A stretch of DNA of 64,000 nt from positions 206,091,546 through 206,155,545 of the forward strand of contig NC_081409.1 of NCBI RefSeq assembly GCF_030272615.1. The letters are read 5' to 3'. A program made the translations under genes and the position numbers. Under the pieces are notes generated by a model, which saw only the letters and a list, made by a program, of their open reading frames with translations, was not told where the DNA came from and did no database searches. Shown here piece after piece: positions 1 to 12,000 of this stretch. The number at the start of each line of letters is the position of its first letter. Positions within the stretch are counted from its first letter, which is position 1. Origin of the DNA: Cryptomeria japonica (Eukaryota > Streptophyta > Pinopsida > Cupressales > Cupressaceae).

Positions 1-320
1 CGTGGTTCACCCAGAATGGGTTACGTCCACCATACACAGCCGTCCAATCTTTCTTATTATCCAGCAAAAATAGTACATCAACCTTACAATGCCTTAAGCA
101 TCCCAGCCACTTATAACATGCATTTTTAGGGCAACAAACAAAGTCGGCCTTTTTAGGGTTTTATTACAATGTCGGTTTTCATCAACAAAAACGGCAAAAA
201 ATTTTTTCTCGGGGGCTGCCGCCCCCGAACCCCTGCCTGGGGCCCGGCCCGGCCCCGGACCCCGGCGAGGATACGTGCTGAGTGTACAGTACTTTGCTGA
301 TCAGTCGCCACATTTCAACA
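1..320. other. Unassigned left edge with GC-rich hairpin
   Basis: No gene is visible. The stretch ends where the duplicated segment begins. Positions 208-271 are very GC-rich in an otherwise AT-rich setting and start with an 8-bp perfect inverted repeat (TCGGGGGC, loop TGCC, GCCCCCGA). Such a block could be an internal piece of a retrotransposon cut by the window edge, but nothing here proves it. Confidence 0.4.
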
Positions 321-432
321 AACTAGTCCTAATAGATAGCTCAAAATGATCACACAATAGTATATTCCTTTTTTTTTTTCAAATTTTACCTTTTTAAACC
401 TATAGGAACTGAATAGTTAAAAATTTGAAGGT

Positions 433-546
<114 letters not shown>

Positions 547-1224
547 TTAATAAATTTTTTAAGTGGAATAACGAACAAATTTAATATCTTTGGAAATACT
601 TTACCTATATTCCTCTAAAGATAGGTATTCTATTTTTTTAGCACCACCCAAAAATAATTTCTAGTTTGTTTTTCTTTAGTTTTGGTTTGTTGTATTTTTA
701 TCTTAGCTTTGTTGCCATTGGTTCGACTTCATGAATCTAGTTGGCCAAAATTTGGAAGAGGCTCCTACTGATGATCTCATGAATCCTGTCTCAGGAATCA
801 TTGTATTTTAAACTCATAGGGCCAATGTAAAGTCATCCCCACAACCTAGTCAACATCCTCTAAGTCGAAGTTTAAGTGTCTTGGAGGATGCGTGTGCAAA
901 TATAGATGCAGATTTAGAGCAAGGAACTGTTAGATAGTCTAGCTTAAACATCGCACACTATGGTTTGACTTATTGTATGTTGTCTTATGTTGGGACCATT
1001 AAACAAATCTTGTTCTTGTTTTCAATATCATTTTTTATTGCGTGTATTTTTCTAAACAATCATATCTATTAGACTCAACTTCCATGTTTAGTTTGGTGGC
1101 GTAAGAATTTTAGAAGTGACAACCGCTTCACAAGGTGAGATGCCTTCCTACTTCACCTTCTGCATGTGTTTAATTTGTTTTACAAGGTCATGCATTTTTT
1201 TAATAAAATAAATAATTCAAAGTG

Positions 1225-1229
1225 ATGAG
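1225..1229 (+). repeat. Target-site duplication ATGAG (left)
   Basis: ATGAG precedes the TG terminus of the solo LTR and is repeated at 1997-2001 directly after its CA terminus. The second duplicate has the single, uninterrupted site (ATTAG followed by TATAATTG). Confidence 0.85.
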
Positions 1230-1996
1230 TGTAGACACCCAAAATTGTCCAGTCTAATTGAATAAATATTTTATTTATTTAATTATCTAAGCTTAATTCT
1301 TCTATTAATTAAATAAATCTTTATTTATTTAATTAATTCATTTATCCTCTTCTAGCCTTATTTCTCATTTAAATAAATTTATTTATTTATTTATTTAAAT
1401 TATCCTTTTCCTAAATTAAATAAATATCTTATTTATTTAATTGATCCCACTTCTTCTATTAATTAAATAAATTTTTATTTATTTAATTAATTCATTAACC
1501 TTTTCTACCCATGACACATGTCATTCATCTCTTAATTCCTACACTACCTACCCCCTTTCATTATTTTATTATTTCTTTTACCTACCCTCTAATCATAGCT
1601 AACCTCCTTTTACACCTCTCAATCTTATCCCTCCATTTCATATTGTGTCTTCTATATAAGGAGATGCTTCCTTCATTATCAAACCCTAACTACTTGATCA
1701 ATTGACTACACTACGATCCTACTTGCAACCACATTCTGTTCTTTGTTGAGCTCTTGTGCACATAAAATTTGAGAGAAAATATATCAAGCAAGATCAATGG
1801 AGATAGGAAGAATGGAGATCCAAATGCTATTGTACATGTGATGGTATAATCTTTGTGATTTCATTTGATTTGCATTGTCTTAGGTAATCTTCATATGTTA
1901 TGGTGGATCTTTGTTGTTGTTAGGCTAGGGTTTTGTGGTTGAATTCATTTAGCCTTTCAATATTGTTATTATTGTTATCCATTTTCACCATATACA
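1230..1996 (+). mobile_element. Solo LTR, 767 bp
   Basis: The insertion begins TGTAGACACC and ends ATATACA, so it has the TG...CA termini of an LTR, and it is flanked by the 5-bp duplication ATGAG. The paralogous segment near 59340 lacks it, which fixes both ends. The left part holds several AT-rich palindromic units of the form AATTAAATAAA/TTTATTTAATT between about 1255 and 1495. A TATA-like promoter element (TATATAAG, 1653-1660) lies in the middle, as expected at the U3/R junction of a plus-strand LTR. No internal retroelement sequence remains, so it is probably a recombination-derived solo LTR. Orientation follows the TATA box. Confidence 0.85.
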
Positions 1997-2100
1997 ATGA
2001 GTATAATTGAATAAATTCTTTTATTAATTCTTATTCATATGATAATATTTAATAATATTATTATATTGATTATCTATAATAAAATGGTTTAATAAATTAG

Positions 2101-2458
2101 TTATTAATTATATTTAAATTGTAAAAACCAGAAGATTATACATAATATAAGAAGAATATTAAAAAATAGCTTAGAGTAATAGAAATGTTTTTAAAAAACA
2201 ATATTTTAAAATAAAGAAATATTATTTATTATGTATAACTAAATAGATTTAAGATATTAATTGTTATTTAAATTTAAATTTATTAATTATATTTAAATTG
2301 TAAAAACCAGAAGATTATACATAATATAAGAAGAATATTAAAAAATAGCTTAGAGTAATAGAAATGTTTTTAAAAAACAATATTTTAAAATAAAGAAATA
2401 TTATTTATTATATATAACTAAATAGATTTAAGATATTAATTGTTATTTAAATTTAAAT
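2101..2458. repeat. 179-bp tandem duplication
   Basis: Two near-identical units start at TTATTAATTATATTTAAATT (2101 and 2280). The other duplicate has one unit (from about 59450), so this duplication arose after the segmental duplication. The DNA is AT-rich and non-coding. Confidence 0.9.
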
Positions 2459-3654
2459 AAAAATCAACAGTTTATATATACTAATATTAGAGATCGTTTA
2501 AAGTAGTCAAAATATTTAAAAAAATAATATCTAAAAATATAAAATCATTTTTCATGTTCGGTTTGGACAATTTTGAGAGCTCAAATTTATAAGATGTCCA
2601 TACAAGTTCTCCTAGCAACTTACACTTTATAGTGTATATAAAAATCATTTTTCACATGGGGTTTTCACATGATTTTGAGAGCTTAAATTTATTTTCCACC
2701 ATTTAGAAAATTTTATTTCTAACAATTCAATATAATTTATTTTGAATATAAATAATTAAATAGTATTATATGAATCCTATATTTATTGATCATTATAAAT
2801 TTTGTGTAATTTAGTATTAAATTACATTGTATCATTCTCATATTTTAAAATTCTATTAATTATCTCTTTATTACCATTTTATATCATTTAATTTTTACTA
2901 ATTGAACTTTATTCTTTACAATGCCATTCATATTTTAATATTAAATTTTATTTACATAGATGAAATATTATTATTTTTAATAATCTATTATGATTATTAT
3001 GATTTAAAATATTTTTTAATTTAAAATTCTTAATTCTAATCTCAAGGTTACTAAAAATATAAATTCTAATTGAAAAAATATTAAACTATTTCACATTTTA
3101 AATACAATTAATAAAACTCACATTAGAACAATGTAATCTTAAATCATATAATTATTATATAATTTTAATGTTATTTCATTCTTTTTTTAAATTTCGTAAA
3201 TCTTCCTCATTTAACAATTATTTAAAATATGAGAAAAATTGATTACATTCTATTTTGTAAATAATAAATGAAAATAGATTTTGACATATAAGATGAAACA
3301 TAAATTTTTCATTTCTTAAATAAATTATAAAATTTAAAATAATTTATGAATTTTAATAATTATTAAATGTCAAATATCTCATTCAAAATGTGAATTTACA
3401 TGGATATATTAGTCATCTATGACTTGGTTGTGATATGCATCTACTCTATTAGCATTTTTGTACCCTTCATATGAATCATCTCAGCTATTCTATCTCATTG
3501 TTGAACCCAATGAGTCAATAAATGAAGTAAAGAGATGGACAATATCAAATAAGAATACTATCAAATTGTTTAAATATATGACTAGTACACAAGGAAAACA
3601 ATAGGAGTTTAAGAACAATATTATAATAATAATAAGAATAATTATCTTAAAGAC
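2459..3654. other. AT-rich intergenic DNA shared by both duplicates
   Basis: I see no gene or element boundaries. The stretch aligns with about 59640-60870, with small indels and substitutions, and forms the 3' intergenic side of the pectate-lyase-like gene. Confidence 0.6.
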
Positions 3655-3765
3655 CTCCTCTATCTTAAGCGATTACAAGCATTAACCCTTCTATCATGCA
3701 AAGAGCTCCTCTATCTTAAGCGTTTACAAGCATTAACCCATCTACCATGCAGAGCTCCAGAACAA
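3655..3765 (-). repeat. 51-bp tandem repeat spanning the stop codon
   Basis: TATCTTAAGC begins at 3661 and 3712, giving a 51-bp (17-codon) period. The upstream unit encodes the end of the pectate-lyase-like protein and its TAG. The downstream unit repeats those codons in the same frame and ends with its own TAG. The second duplicate has the same arrangement, so the repeat predates the segmental duplication. Confidence 0.85.
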
Positions 3766-5655
3766 GTTTTAACAAGATTAGCAACCTTGCTTGTTGAAAG
3801 GACAGGAGGATACTTTGCATGATGCCTATAACGAGGGCGATTTAGTTTTCCATAATCAAGGAATTGATGGAATGTAGCACCATTAAGAAAAAGATCATTA
3901 ATAGATTGAATTGCAGATGTTGTATCAAAGCTAGGACCATGGGAATGGTACCATGGAGTGATCTCCCTTCTTTTTCCAGAATAAAACACATTGCTTTCTG
4001 AATAAACCTTAGCATGCACTCGTCCTCCAATGGCATAATATTCCCAATTGGTATAGTAATTGTTCACAACATGACAATATCCCCACCTACATAGAACATG
4101 CAATACGTTAATATGATATTGCTTCATCAGAATTCATGCAAGATTATCAACATAATGACATAGGGTTACATAAAATAACTTCCTGAAAAAAAAAATGATG
4201 CCATTGAATGCTTTTAGAAATATATTTTGTTATATCACCTTTCATTCAAAGAAAATCAAATGCCATAGTTTTCTTATCTTACCTGCAATGAGGCATACGT
4301 TGTCTTGAATCCTTGAACCAATTTCTATACACTGTAACTCTGAGCTTCTGATCTATGACATCGTTATCTGAAGCTCCCAACAGCATGTTGAAATTTTTAT
4401 TAGAAAGGTGACAGTTTGAGATGGTGACATCAGTGGCCCCTTGAACTACAGAAACCAACCCTAATTTGGCATCAAATGAGGTTACATGATCAACCCATAC
4501 TTGTCTTGTGCCAGAGAAGATATGAATTGTATCACTCTCTCTTACACCACTGATCTGAAAATTATGAAGAATAACATTACGAGCCTCGGGAAGAATCATG
4601 GGTTTCCCAGTGAGGATGACTCTAGCACCTCGGCCATCAATTGTAGTGTGGCTATAAACCCACATCTGCTTTCGAAGAGTAATGATCATATCATGGGAGA
4701 AAGTGATCCACACTCCATGTCGATGGGACCTGGCAATTTCTACTCCATAGCGCAATGTTCCAGGCTTAGGTTTATCTGGGTAATCTTCATTGCTGATTAC
4801 TGTGTAGGATATTCCATTTAAACCACCAGTAACACCCCTTGCGAAACCTATGGCACAACGAGGAAGTCGTTTTCCAGCACCACACCTTGTATATGGACAT
4901 TTTGTACCATCAGATACACAGGAGCCACGGGCTGCAAAATGCATAGTATGAGCATGTTTAATTGATATTTCATGACATTTTTAGTAGATATATTTAAGAT
5001 ATTTATACATTTTTCAACTATATAACATGTACAATACAAACAAACCTTGAAAGAAAAATGGTTGGGATTGGTTACTGTATTCAGACGTATCAAATATGTC
5101 TTTATAGGTTTGTTTCCAGAGATGTTGTAGATCACCAATTAACGCTGTAGTCTTGTCAACATGTTTTGAAGCTTGGTGTGCAAAGTCCACCAATGCCTCT
5201 GGAACATAAATCTGCCATAAAAGCCCAAATTAAACAATAAAAAGAAGATGATAGATTCAATATTGTTAGAATAACAGAGAAAGAAAAGATTCTTGGATTA
5301 CATCTTCTGGTAAATAAAGCTCTGAGCAGTTGAACAACGTATCTCTGATTGTATCCAGTCTTTTGATGGCAGGATAATAACTGTTATTAAGCACAAGAGT
5401 CTGGACCCATGGTGTAGAATCTAGAGCAGTTTCAATGGATAATCTGCATTGCTCCACATAACTGCTGGTATTGTGTGCCTTCTGCAAGAAGTCCATCACA
5501 TTCAGCAGGCTTTCTGCTATGTTTACTTCATACCCATCAATATTAGGCTCATGCTTCGCCTTCATATCTTGAATTGCAACATCCTGAGCAATGGATCCCG
5601 CAACTGCCAGAAGAAAAACAAGGCCACAGACAATTATTTGTCGCAGGAACTCCAT
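3711..5655 (-). CDS. Pectate-lyase-like protein, copy 1 (4 exons, 514 aa)
   Basis: This is a polysaccharide lyase family 1-like secreted protein, expected to act on pectate in the cell wall. Exons: 5302-5655, 5046-5211, 4283-4931, 3711-4086. All introns are GT-AG and the joined frame has no stops. Residues 1 to about 24 form a signal peptide, followed by an unassigned, probably helical region to about 170 with several N-X-S/T sites. The parallel beta-helix domain follows and contains TIDGRGA, WVDH (319-322) and QRMPHCR (384-390, carrying the arginine considered catalytic in the family). Where plant enzymes usually have DGLxD this protein has LGLVS (330-334), so two calcium-ligand aspartates are missing and lyase activity is doubtful. 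I chose the ATG at 5655 because the ATG nine bases upstream is AAG in the second copy. A TATA box lies about 65 bp upstream. The family is certain; the biochemical role is not. Confidence 0.9.
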
Positions 5656-5718
5656 TGTTGACATATATCAATGAGAAATTATGTTCCTGGAGATGAAAAT
5701 AACATGCTTAGATAGGTA

Positions 5719-5726
5719 TATTTATA
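5719..5726 (-). promoter_or_regulatory. Putative TATA box of pectate-lyase-like copy 1
   Basis: TATAAATA on the minus strand lies about 65 bp before the chosen start codon. It is conserved at the same distance in the second copy (63011-63018). Confidence 0.6.
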
Positions 5727-8065
5727 CACAAATCTAGCAGTTTAAAGTTTTGACTTTATGTGGGTGTGAAACTTGCAGGTTTGAAATATTAAATGAAGCT
5801 ACTCGTTTATTGTTCCTCATCTTCTATTCTAGGAATATTAATTGAAGAACAAATGTCAAAAAAATCATGGGAGATCTTTTAATACTTAGAATGATTACGG
5901 TTGCTTTGTTAAGATGAAAGTGAGTAAAGTCAAGAGAGGGTTAATGAAGGTGTAATTTTTAGAAAAAGATGTGACTTTTTGTGGACAGGCAAAATAACAG
6001 AAGAGCAGCATGGTGCCCACTTTTTCTTTTGGTGGTTTCACGTGGTCAAGAAGGTATTGCTGGTTTACTTATAATAATAAACCAACAAATTAAAAGATTA
6101 CATAGAAATCTTACCATTCATCTAATTAGTTGCCTCACCTTTTAGATGTTAAATGCATTGATCAAGATATGGAGAAATGATTGCAAACGTATCACTAATC
6201 ATAAGAAGTATGAACTACATAAATTATATTTTATACTGCTTGCAATTCTATTAAATTATAATTCTATACATTTTATACAATATTCTGATATAGAATAATT
6301 AAAATTTGTTGTGGGCCGGCATTCCTCTATTGTTGTCTAAAAAACCATATATGAATTCTATAAGGATTTAAGAAAAAAGAATTTTGCCAAGTATTTTTGT
6401 TGTAGTTTTGGGTCTTCCACCCTTTTATCTCTCTCTATCCCACACACACACATATTTTCAAATATAGAGGCAATTATTTATACAAATATAGGTAATTATT
6501 TGCACACACACACACACACATATAAGAAAGTAATTATATATATTAACATAAATAATTAACTCTATAATCTTATATTTCATTCTCTCTCTCTGCTTGCTTA
6601 GCCACCTTGATGTTTATGTTACCTTTTTTTCCTTGTGTTTCTTCTTGGTTTTTTGTCTTTTGGGTGTTAATTTTTTGTTATTGTTATTTTCTCTTCTTGG
6701 TTTTCGTGCATCTATCCTTGGGTCTCAGTTTTCATATTTTAAATCTTCTTCATTTTCTGCTCTCTTGCTCTATTACTTGCTTTTTTGCCCTGATGATTGA
6801 TCATGGTATTTGATCCGAAACATTGGCAATGCAAAAATTTACAGGGTCGATTCTAGAAGAAAAAAATCAAAAAAGAAGAATACCTTATACACATATTTTT
6901 TTGCTAACCACTTTCAGCACTGGAACCAATTTCGTTGACCATCTTCAATCATCATCAAATGCATGCTAACATGACAATAATTCATTGGCCAAGATGTTCA
7001 AAGTCAATGCATATGTACATCTAAACTTGTGAATAGGTGATTAATGTTTCGTACTCTAATCAAAATTGGGAGTTTTCCCTATTCATTTTGAACCATAGTT
7101 TCTTTAGAGCATTTATGATGTTTTCCTGCTCTAATAAAAATTGGGAGGCTATCATATTCGATATGAACCATAGTTTCTTTAAAGCATTTATCATGTTTGA
7201 CAGGATCTTCCTTTTTCCACTGTAAACATCAATTACATGTTTCCTGAATCAATTTGAAAGAACAGTGCCAATCTTTGGGTAGCAATCCCTCTTCATTAAC
7301 CATAATGTTAGAGTTTGTCCTTTTCTAAAAAGCAAATTGATAGTGAGCAGAGTATTCACGTATTACAGATGTTACCTACCCAACTTACCATTATCCCATG
7401 TCATACCCTAGGGGCGGGCCTTTTTTGCCAAACCCTTCTGAGCAATATCTTAAAAAATAGCAAAATAGTCTATATAATTAATTCAGTTGTCTATTGTGTA
7501 ATGCCCCATAAACTAAAATGAACTTTCATAGTGTTATGAGAAATACTCTCTTCACCATATGACTTTTTTCTATATTAATTTATTTGAATTGCTTCTTTTT
7601 CCATGACTTGTTCACTTTTTAATGCTTCAATACTTGCATGTGGCTTCAGTTTAGATTTTTCCTGACAAAATTTTAATTCTCTATGAGATCCATAGATTAA
7701 TTCCACTTGCTATATTTGCATCATAACCTTCACATTGGAGCTTAACTGAAATTTAAACTATTTCCCGAGCATTGAGATAGGTATTCCTTTGGAATCAAGT
7801 TAATTGAAAAGTATTTATTGCAAATTAGTAGGTTGATACTTGTCAGATGATGGTAAGATTCTTTATTTTTCTGACTATTTTATATTACAGTATTGAATCT
7901 TTTATGCACTATGTAAAATTTTAACTGCAAAGATTGATACATTAGAAACGAAATTGAAGTAGATTATTTAGATTATTATGTTATTTGAAGTTGAAATCCC
8001 AAGTACTTGAACCAGACATAAGCATAGTCCCGAGTGTTTTGTTTAGTTGTTTCATGATAAACTAT
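5727..8065. other. Upstream flank and unassigned AT-rich DNA
   Basis: Up to 6390 this is the upstream flank shared with copy 2. Beyond that I see only short CA/TA runs (6430-6540), T-rich stretches and a 75-bp imperfect tandem duplication at about 7054-7200. Small open frames here have no recognisable family or splice context. Confidence 0.5.
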
Positions 8066-8070
8066 AGGTG

Positions 8071-9061
8071 GGTGAAATCATAATACTGGTTCCCACTTTT
8101 TGACTAACTTTGACACTTAGATGAATATTTTGAAAAAAAATTCACTTTCCAACACCTATAACTTTTAAACTGTTAATAATTTGAAGGTGATGTAAACTAG
8201 TGATTTGTAACATCTTGTTTGTAGATTCTAAATATGTTTTTTTTAAATTATTTTGAAGAAATTTTATTAATTTTTCCATCTCCCTCAAAAAGTATTTGTT
8301 TACAACAAACAACATTTTTTAAGAGTGATGTGCATCCCAAAATGGATAATTTTTTTTTCTATAAATGATAAGAACTTAATTCTTTTGAATTTTGGTTTAT
8401 AGTATCAATACCCAAGGCATGCAGTTGGTTTGATAGTGATATGTTGAATATTTTTTATTTTATTAAGTTTTGAAGTCTGACTAATTATAATTTTGATATA
8501 GGTGTACGTTTGAACACATAAATTGTTCTATATATATCAAAATTCATTTTTATTTATTTTTGTTAGAAAGAAGACATCAATACCTAGTGCATAGATATGT
8601 TTCATAATTTTTTAGAATTAATTTATGATTTTTTCCAATGCATTGAACAAAGAAGTTCATGTTCGGTGAAAACCTATATTCATAAGAAATAAAATAAAAA
8701 TGTATTAATGAAATTAAATATATTAAAAATTATACTATTTGGAAAACTTATAATAAGGATAAATACTTAAAAAACAAACCTTCTAAATGAATCCATTTGA
8801 CCCCCCAAAATCTTATGTAAAATTGCTTTTTCATCAGATTTTGATAGATGCAAAGGAGACTCCATTGCAAGTATGATTTAGAAGTAGAGAGGTTCTATCC
8901 AAGAAATTTTGATCTAAGAGCCTTTGATCTAACTCTCTTCAATTAATTACTTAAAATGGGACCTCTTAAAGCTTAAATCATTATATTTTCTAAAAAAATA
9001 TATGATCTCAGCAAAAATCAAGATGGACCAAAAAGTGGGAACCAACATTGTGATTTCTCTG
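8071..9061. mobile_element. Non-autonomous terminal-inverted-repeat element, about 1 kb
   Basis: The left end (GAAATCATAATACTGG, then GGTTCCCACTTTTTG) is mirrored at the right end, whose reverse complement reads GAAATCACAATGTTGG then the same GGTTCCCACTTTTTG. The repeats span about 34 bp at roughly 80-85% identity. AGGTG occurs just outside each end (8066-8070, 9062-9066) and may be a target-site duplication. The 0.9 kb between the repeats has no coding content, so this is a MITE-like or deleted derivative. The superfamily is not determined. Confidence 0.65.
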
Positions 9062-9066
9062 AGGTG

Positions 9067-12000
9067 TTTGATCAAGTTCTTAACTTGGAAGGTCAAGGAT
9101 TTTTCTTAAGTATTGTTTCAAAATAAATTCCTTTGGCGAATATGAAATAATTATATCTTCTACTATCCTTTGATTGGATTTTACTTAAGCGGGTCAATAT
9201 GATCCTAGTCCTACAAATTCTTTTTTTCGGCTAAGGGAACCTGAAGATTTATGGGCTTAAGTTGTTTCCTAGGCTGTCCATCTCTTCCTTGAAGGGGTTT
9301 GTGATGATATTCCTTTGGGGATTGAATCCAAGACACTATCCAAATAGTGTCTCTTACTTATCAATATCTGGCCCAAGGACTGAACCTCCAAAATTCCAAA
9401 TTATTTAGGAGATATTTCACTTTTATTTCTTTCTTCCCTGAGGTGCAAATGTGCATTTTTGGAACATTTTAAGATCTGCATCCAATGGCAGAGACACAAC
9501 CTCTTCTTTGGTATTACCCAATTCTTCGAGATCTAAACATGAATATAATGGAAAACATGGTGCAGGAAGGGCAAAGAATCATGCTAGGCGTGCACCAGCA
9601 AAATATGAGAAATGTTCCCTTTTAGGAAATATTGGCCATGTCATAAGGGTATATATTTTGTAATCCTATGTTTTTTCTTTTTATATATCTTCAAATAATT
9701 GTTGAAATCATCACTTGCATATTTTAATATTTTGAGACATTCAATAGAATTTGATTGAATGTTTCATCTCACATTAATATTGAAAGCTATGCTAGTAGTC
9801 ATTGTTAATGCGTTTGGATTCATGGCTGATTTACCAGAGCTCCTATAAGGAGATACCTTCTTGATAAACTTAGTATGAGATCCACAAAGAGATTATCATT
9901 GTTTTCTACTATGTGCTGCCCCATCTCAGGCATATTATATTCTCTATGGTATTTTTTAAGAGAAATTTCTTAGTGTATTGGTAAAGGTGCCATTATTTAG
10001 TTTTCATCTGTGCAACAACATTTAATTGATTTTGGTACATAATTGTAGTATACAAAATTTGAAATTCTCTATTTTTAAAAATAAATTTAAGGTCTTCATC
10101 TGGAGTGTGCTAACAATACTCTTGTATAGTGAAGATGAGATTTAATGCGTAAAGGGTAAAATCCAAATTTACGATGTTAATTAAATATACTTGGAAATTG
10201 GGGACATATAAGCTATCAAGTAGGAGTAGCTGGTTATTGAAGGGAGTTGTAAGATTTATAGTGCAAGTGCTCAAAACCAAACAAAACTATAAGCTACATA
10301 TAGGAGTTGTTGTCTAAGGGGTTTGCAAGATGTATGTGTATTGGATGAAAATGGAATCAGGTAGAATTAGGACCTAAAACTACATTTATACAAACATTGG
10401 AATAGGAAAGCACCTAGAGGAGTGATCGTCTTTTATTAACTCTTGTAAAAGAGATTCAAGGGATACTTTTAGGGTTTCTATTTCTTCACTACTATGAAAG
10501 GGAATATGCAAAAAATGGGAGGATGTGAAACTATGTAAAGAACATGAATACAAGTGACTAAAATTGTAAAACATCGAACTTATAATCAAAAAGATTGAGA
10601 GAAGAAGTACATATATGAGAAAAAAATTATGATGTACATCGATGGTCAAAAATTGAACTTGAATTGACAAGACCAGGTTGTTGTACACCCTAGTATGAGA
10701 AATAGTGATGATCTACAAGTTGGAGGATTGGTTTCCAAGACAGTCTGGACTGAGACCTAGAAAATTGATACAAAACAAGGACCAGGGCATGGAGTGCCTT
10801 GTTCCTAGAGGAATAGTGCATGGGGTGCCTTGGTCCCTAGAAATTAGGACCAATTTCTATCACTGAGCCTGCACCTGTCTATTGAAAACTTTCAGAAATT
10901 TCCTACTCCGATGGAAACCTGTAATTGTACCTACAAGATGAAAATTGTGTGTGTGTGACTATATAGGGTTTTTCCTTGCTCAAACCCCTTGTTTTGGTAA
11001 TTCCCACCTCCACAAATATGCAATGTTGCAATTGAAAATATGTGCGTGCTCTAAAATTTCATGTGTCTATAAGATTGCTATGAGCTAAATGCAAACTAGA
11101 GTTTTACCCTGTGTTGAGCGAACCCTAAAATGAGTGTAATGAGAATGTTTTAAATCACAAATGTAATGAAAATTTGAAAATCAATATTATGTAGATCTGA
11201 ACCTCAATATAGAGACATGAAAACAACATGAAATCATACCAAATCCTAAGGAATGGGTACAAGCCAATCAACAGACAATGATTTCCTTATCATTCTTCTA
11301 TATCTCTTAAAGCTTCCATAATTGATGAAAATGTTGATGAAGACTTAATTGATGGATGAATGGTTGATCAGAGACTTCACAAAACAACAACCCTTTCATT
11401 TCACAAGGATCTCCTTTAAAATTGCTCGCTTTGGATCCTCAAACAAGGGAAAGAATTGCTATATATATGAAACCCTAAATTTAAATTTGATAAAAGGCCA
11501 ACTTAGAATTGATGAATTTTTACACCAAGTGGGATTTGAATATGATAAGACAACCCAATTAAGCTTCCAAAATTCAGGGAAAAAAGTATGGGACTAGGTA
11601 GTATAGTACCTGGTTTGGCCAACTTTTTTTCGGCTAGGGATGCAAGCTATCGTGATTCTAATGCTAAATCTAGCATGGTGGCACAAATTAAGATGTGTAG
11701 ATGTGAGAATATCTTGAAGATTGAAATCAGGGTAGGATTAGGATTAAATAAAAAGGGGTGCACCTAGGATCAAGGGCCCAATTTTATGATATGTAAATTG
11801 ATGAGAAATGCTTTGGGTTTAATTGAATTAATAATTTAATGCCTAAACAATTCTTATAATATAAAATGCAATGGGACACACTAAGGCGGGTGCTAACCTA
11901 AGCGTGAAATTGGACTGCTTAATTAAGGGTTTAGAATTTACAACGCTACAATATGTTACAACTCATCAAAATTGGACAAAAAATGTAAGCTATCATGAAG

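Noticed and set aside
208-271. GC-rich hairpin as a terminator or CpG-island promoter
   Set aside because: Too short for an island and there is no adjacent gene. Rho-independent terminators do not apply in plant nuclear DNA.
4486-4821. 111-codon plus-strand frame, repeated at 61704-62039
   Set aside because: It is the antisense shadow of exon 3 of the pectate-lyase-like gene; its conservation follows from that exon.
6594-6813. Two overlapping hydrophobic frames of 68 codons
   Set aside because: Composition is T-rich and Phe/Leu dominated, with no splice context or similar frame elsewhere.
7037-7225. 62-codon frame with a 25-residue repeat
   Set aside because: A 75-bp tandem duplication keeps frame by chance of its length. 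No start context, promoter or family is visible.
10386-10688. 100-codon minus-strand frame
   Set aside because: AT-rich, Phe/Ser/Leu-rich text without domain or conservation evidence.
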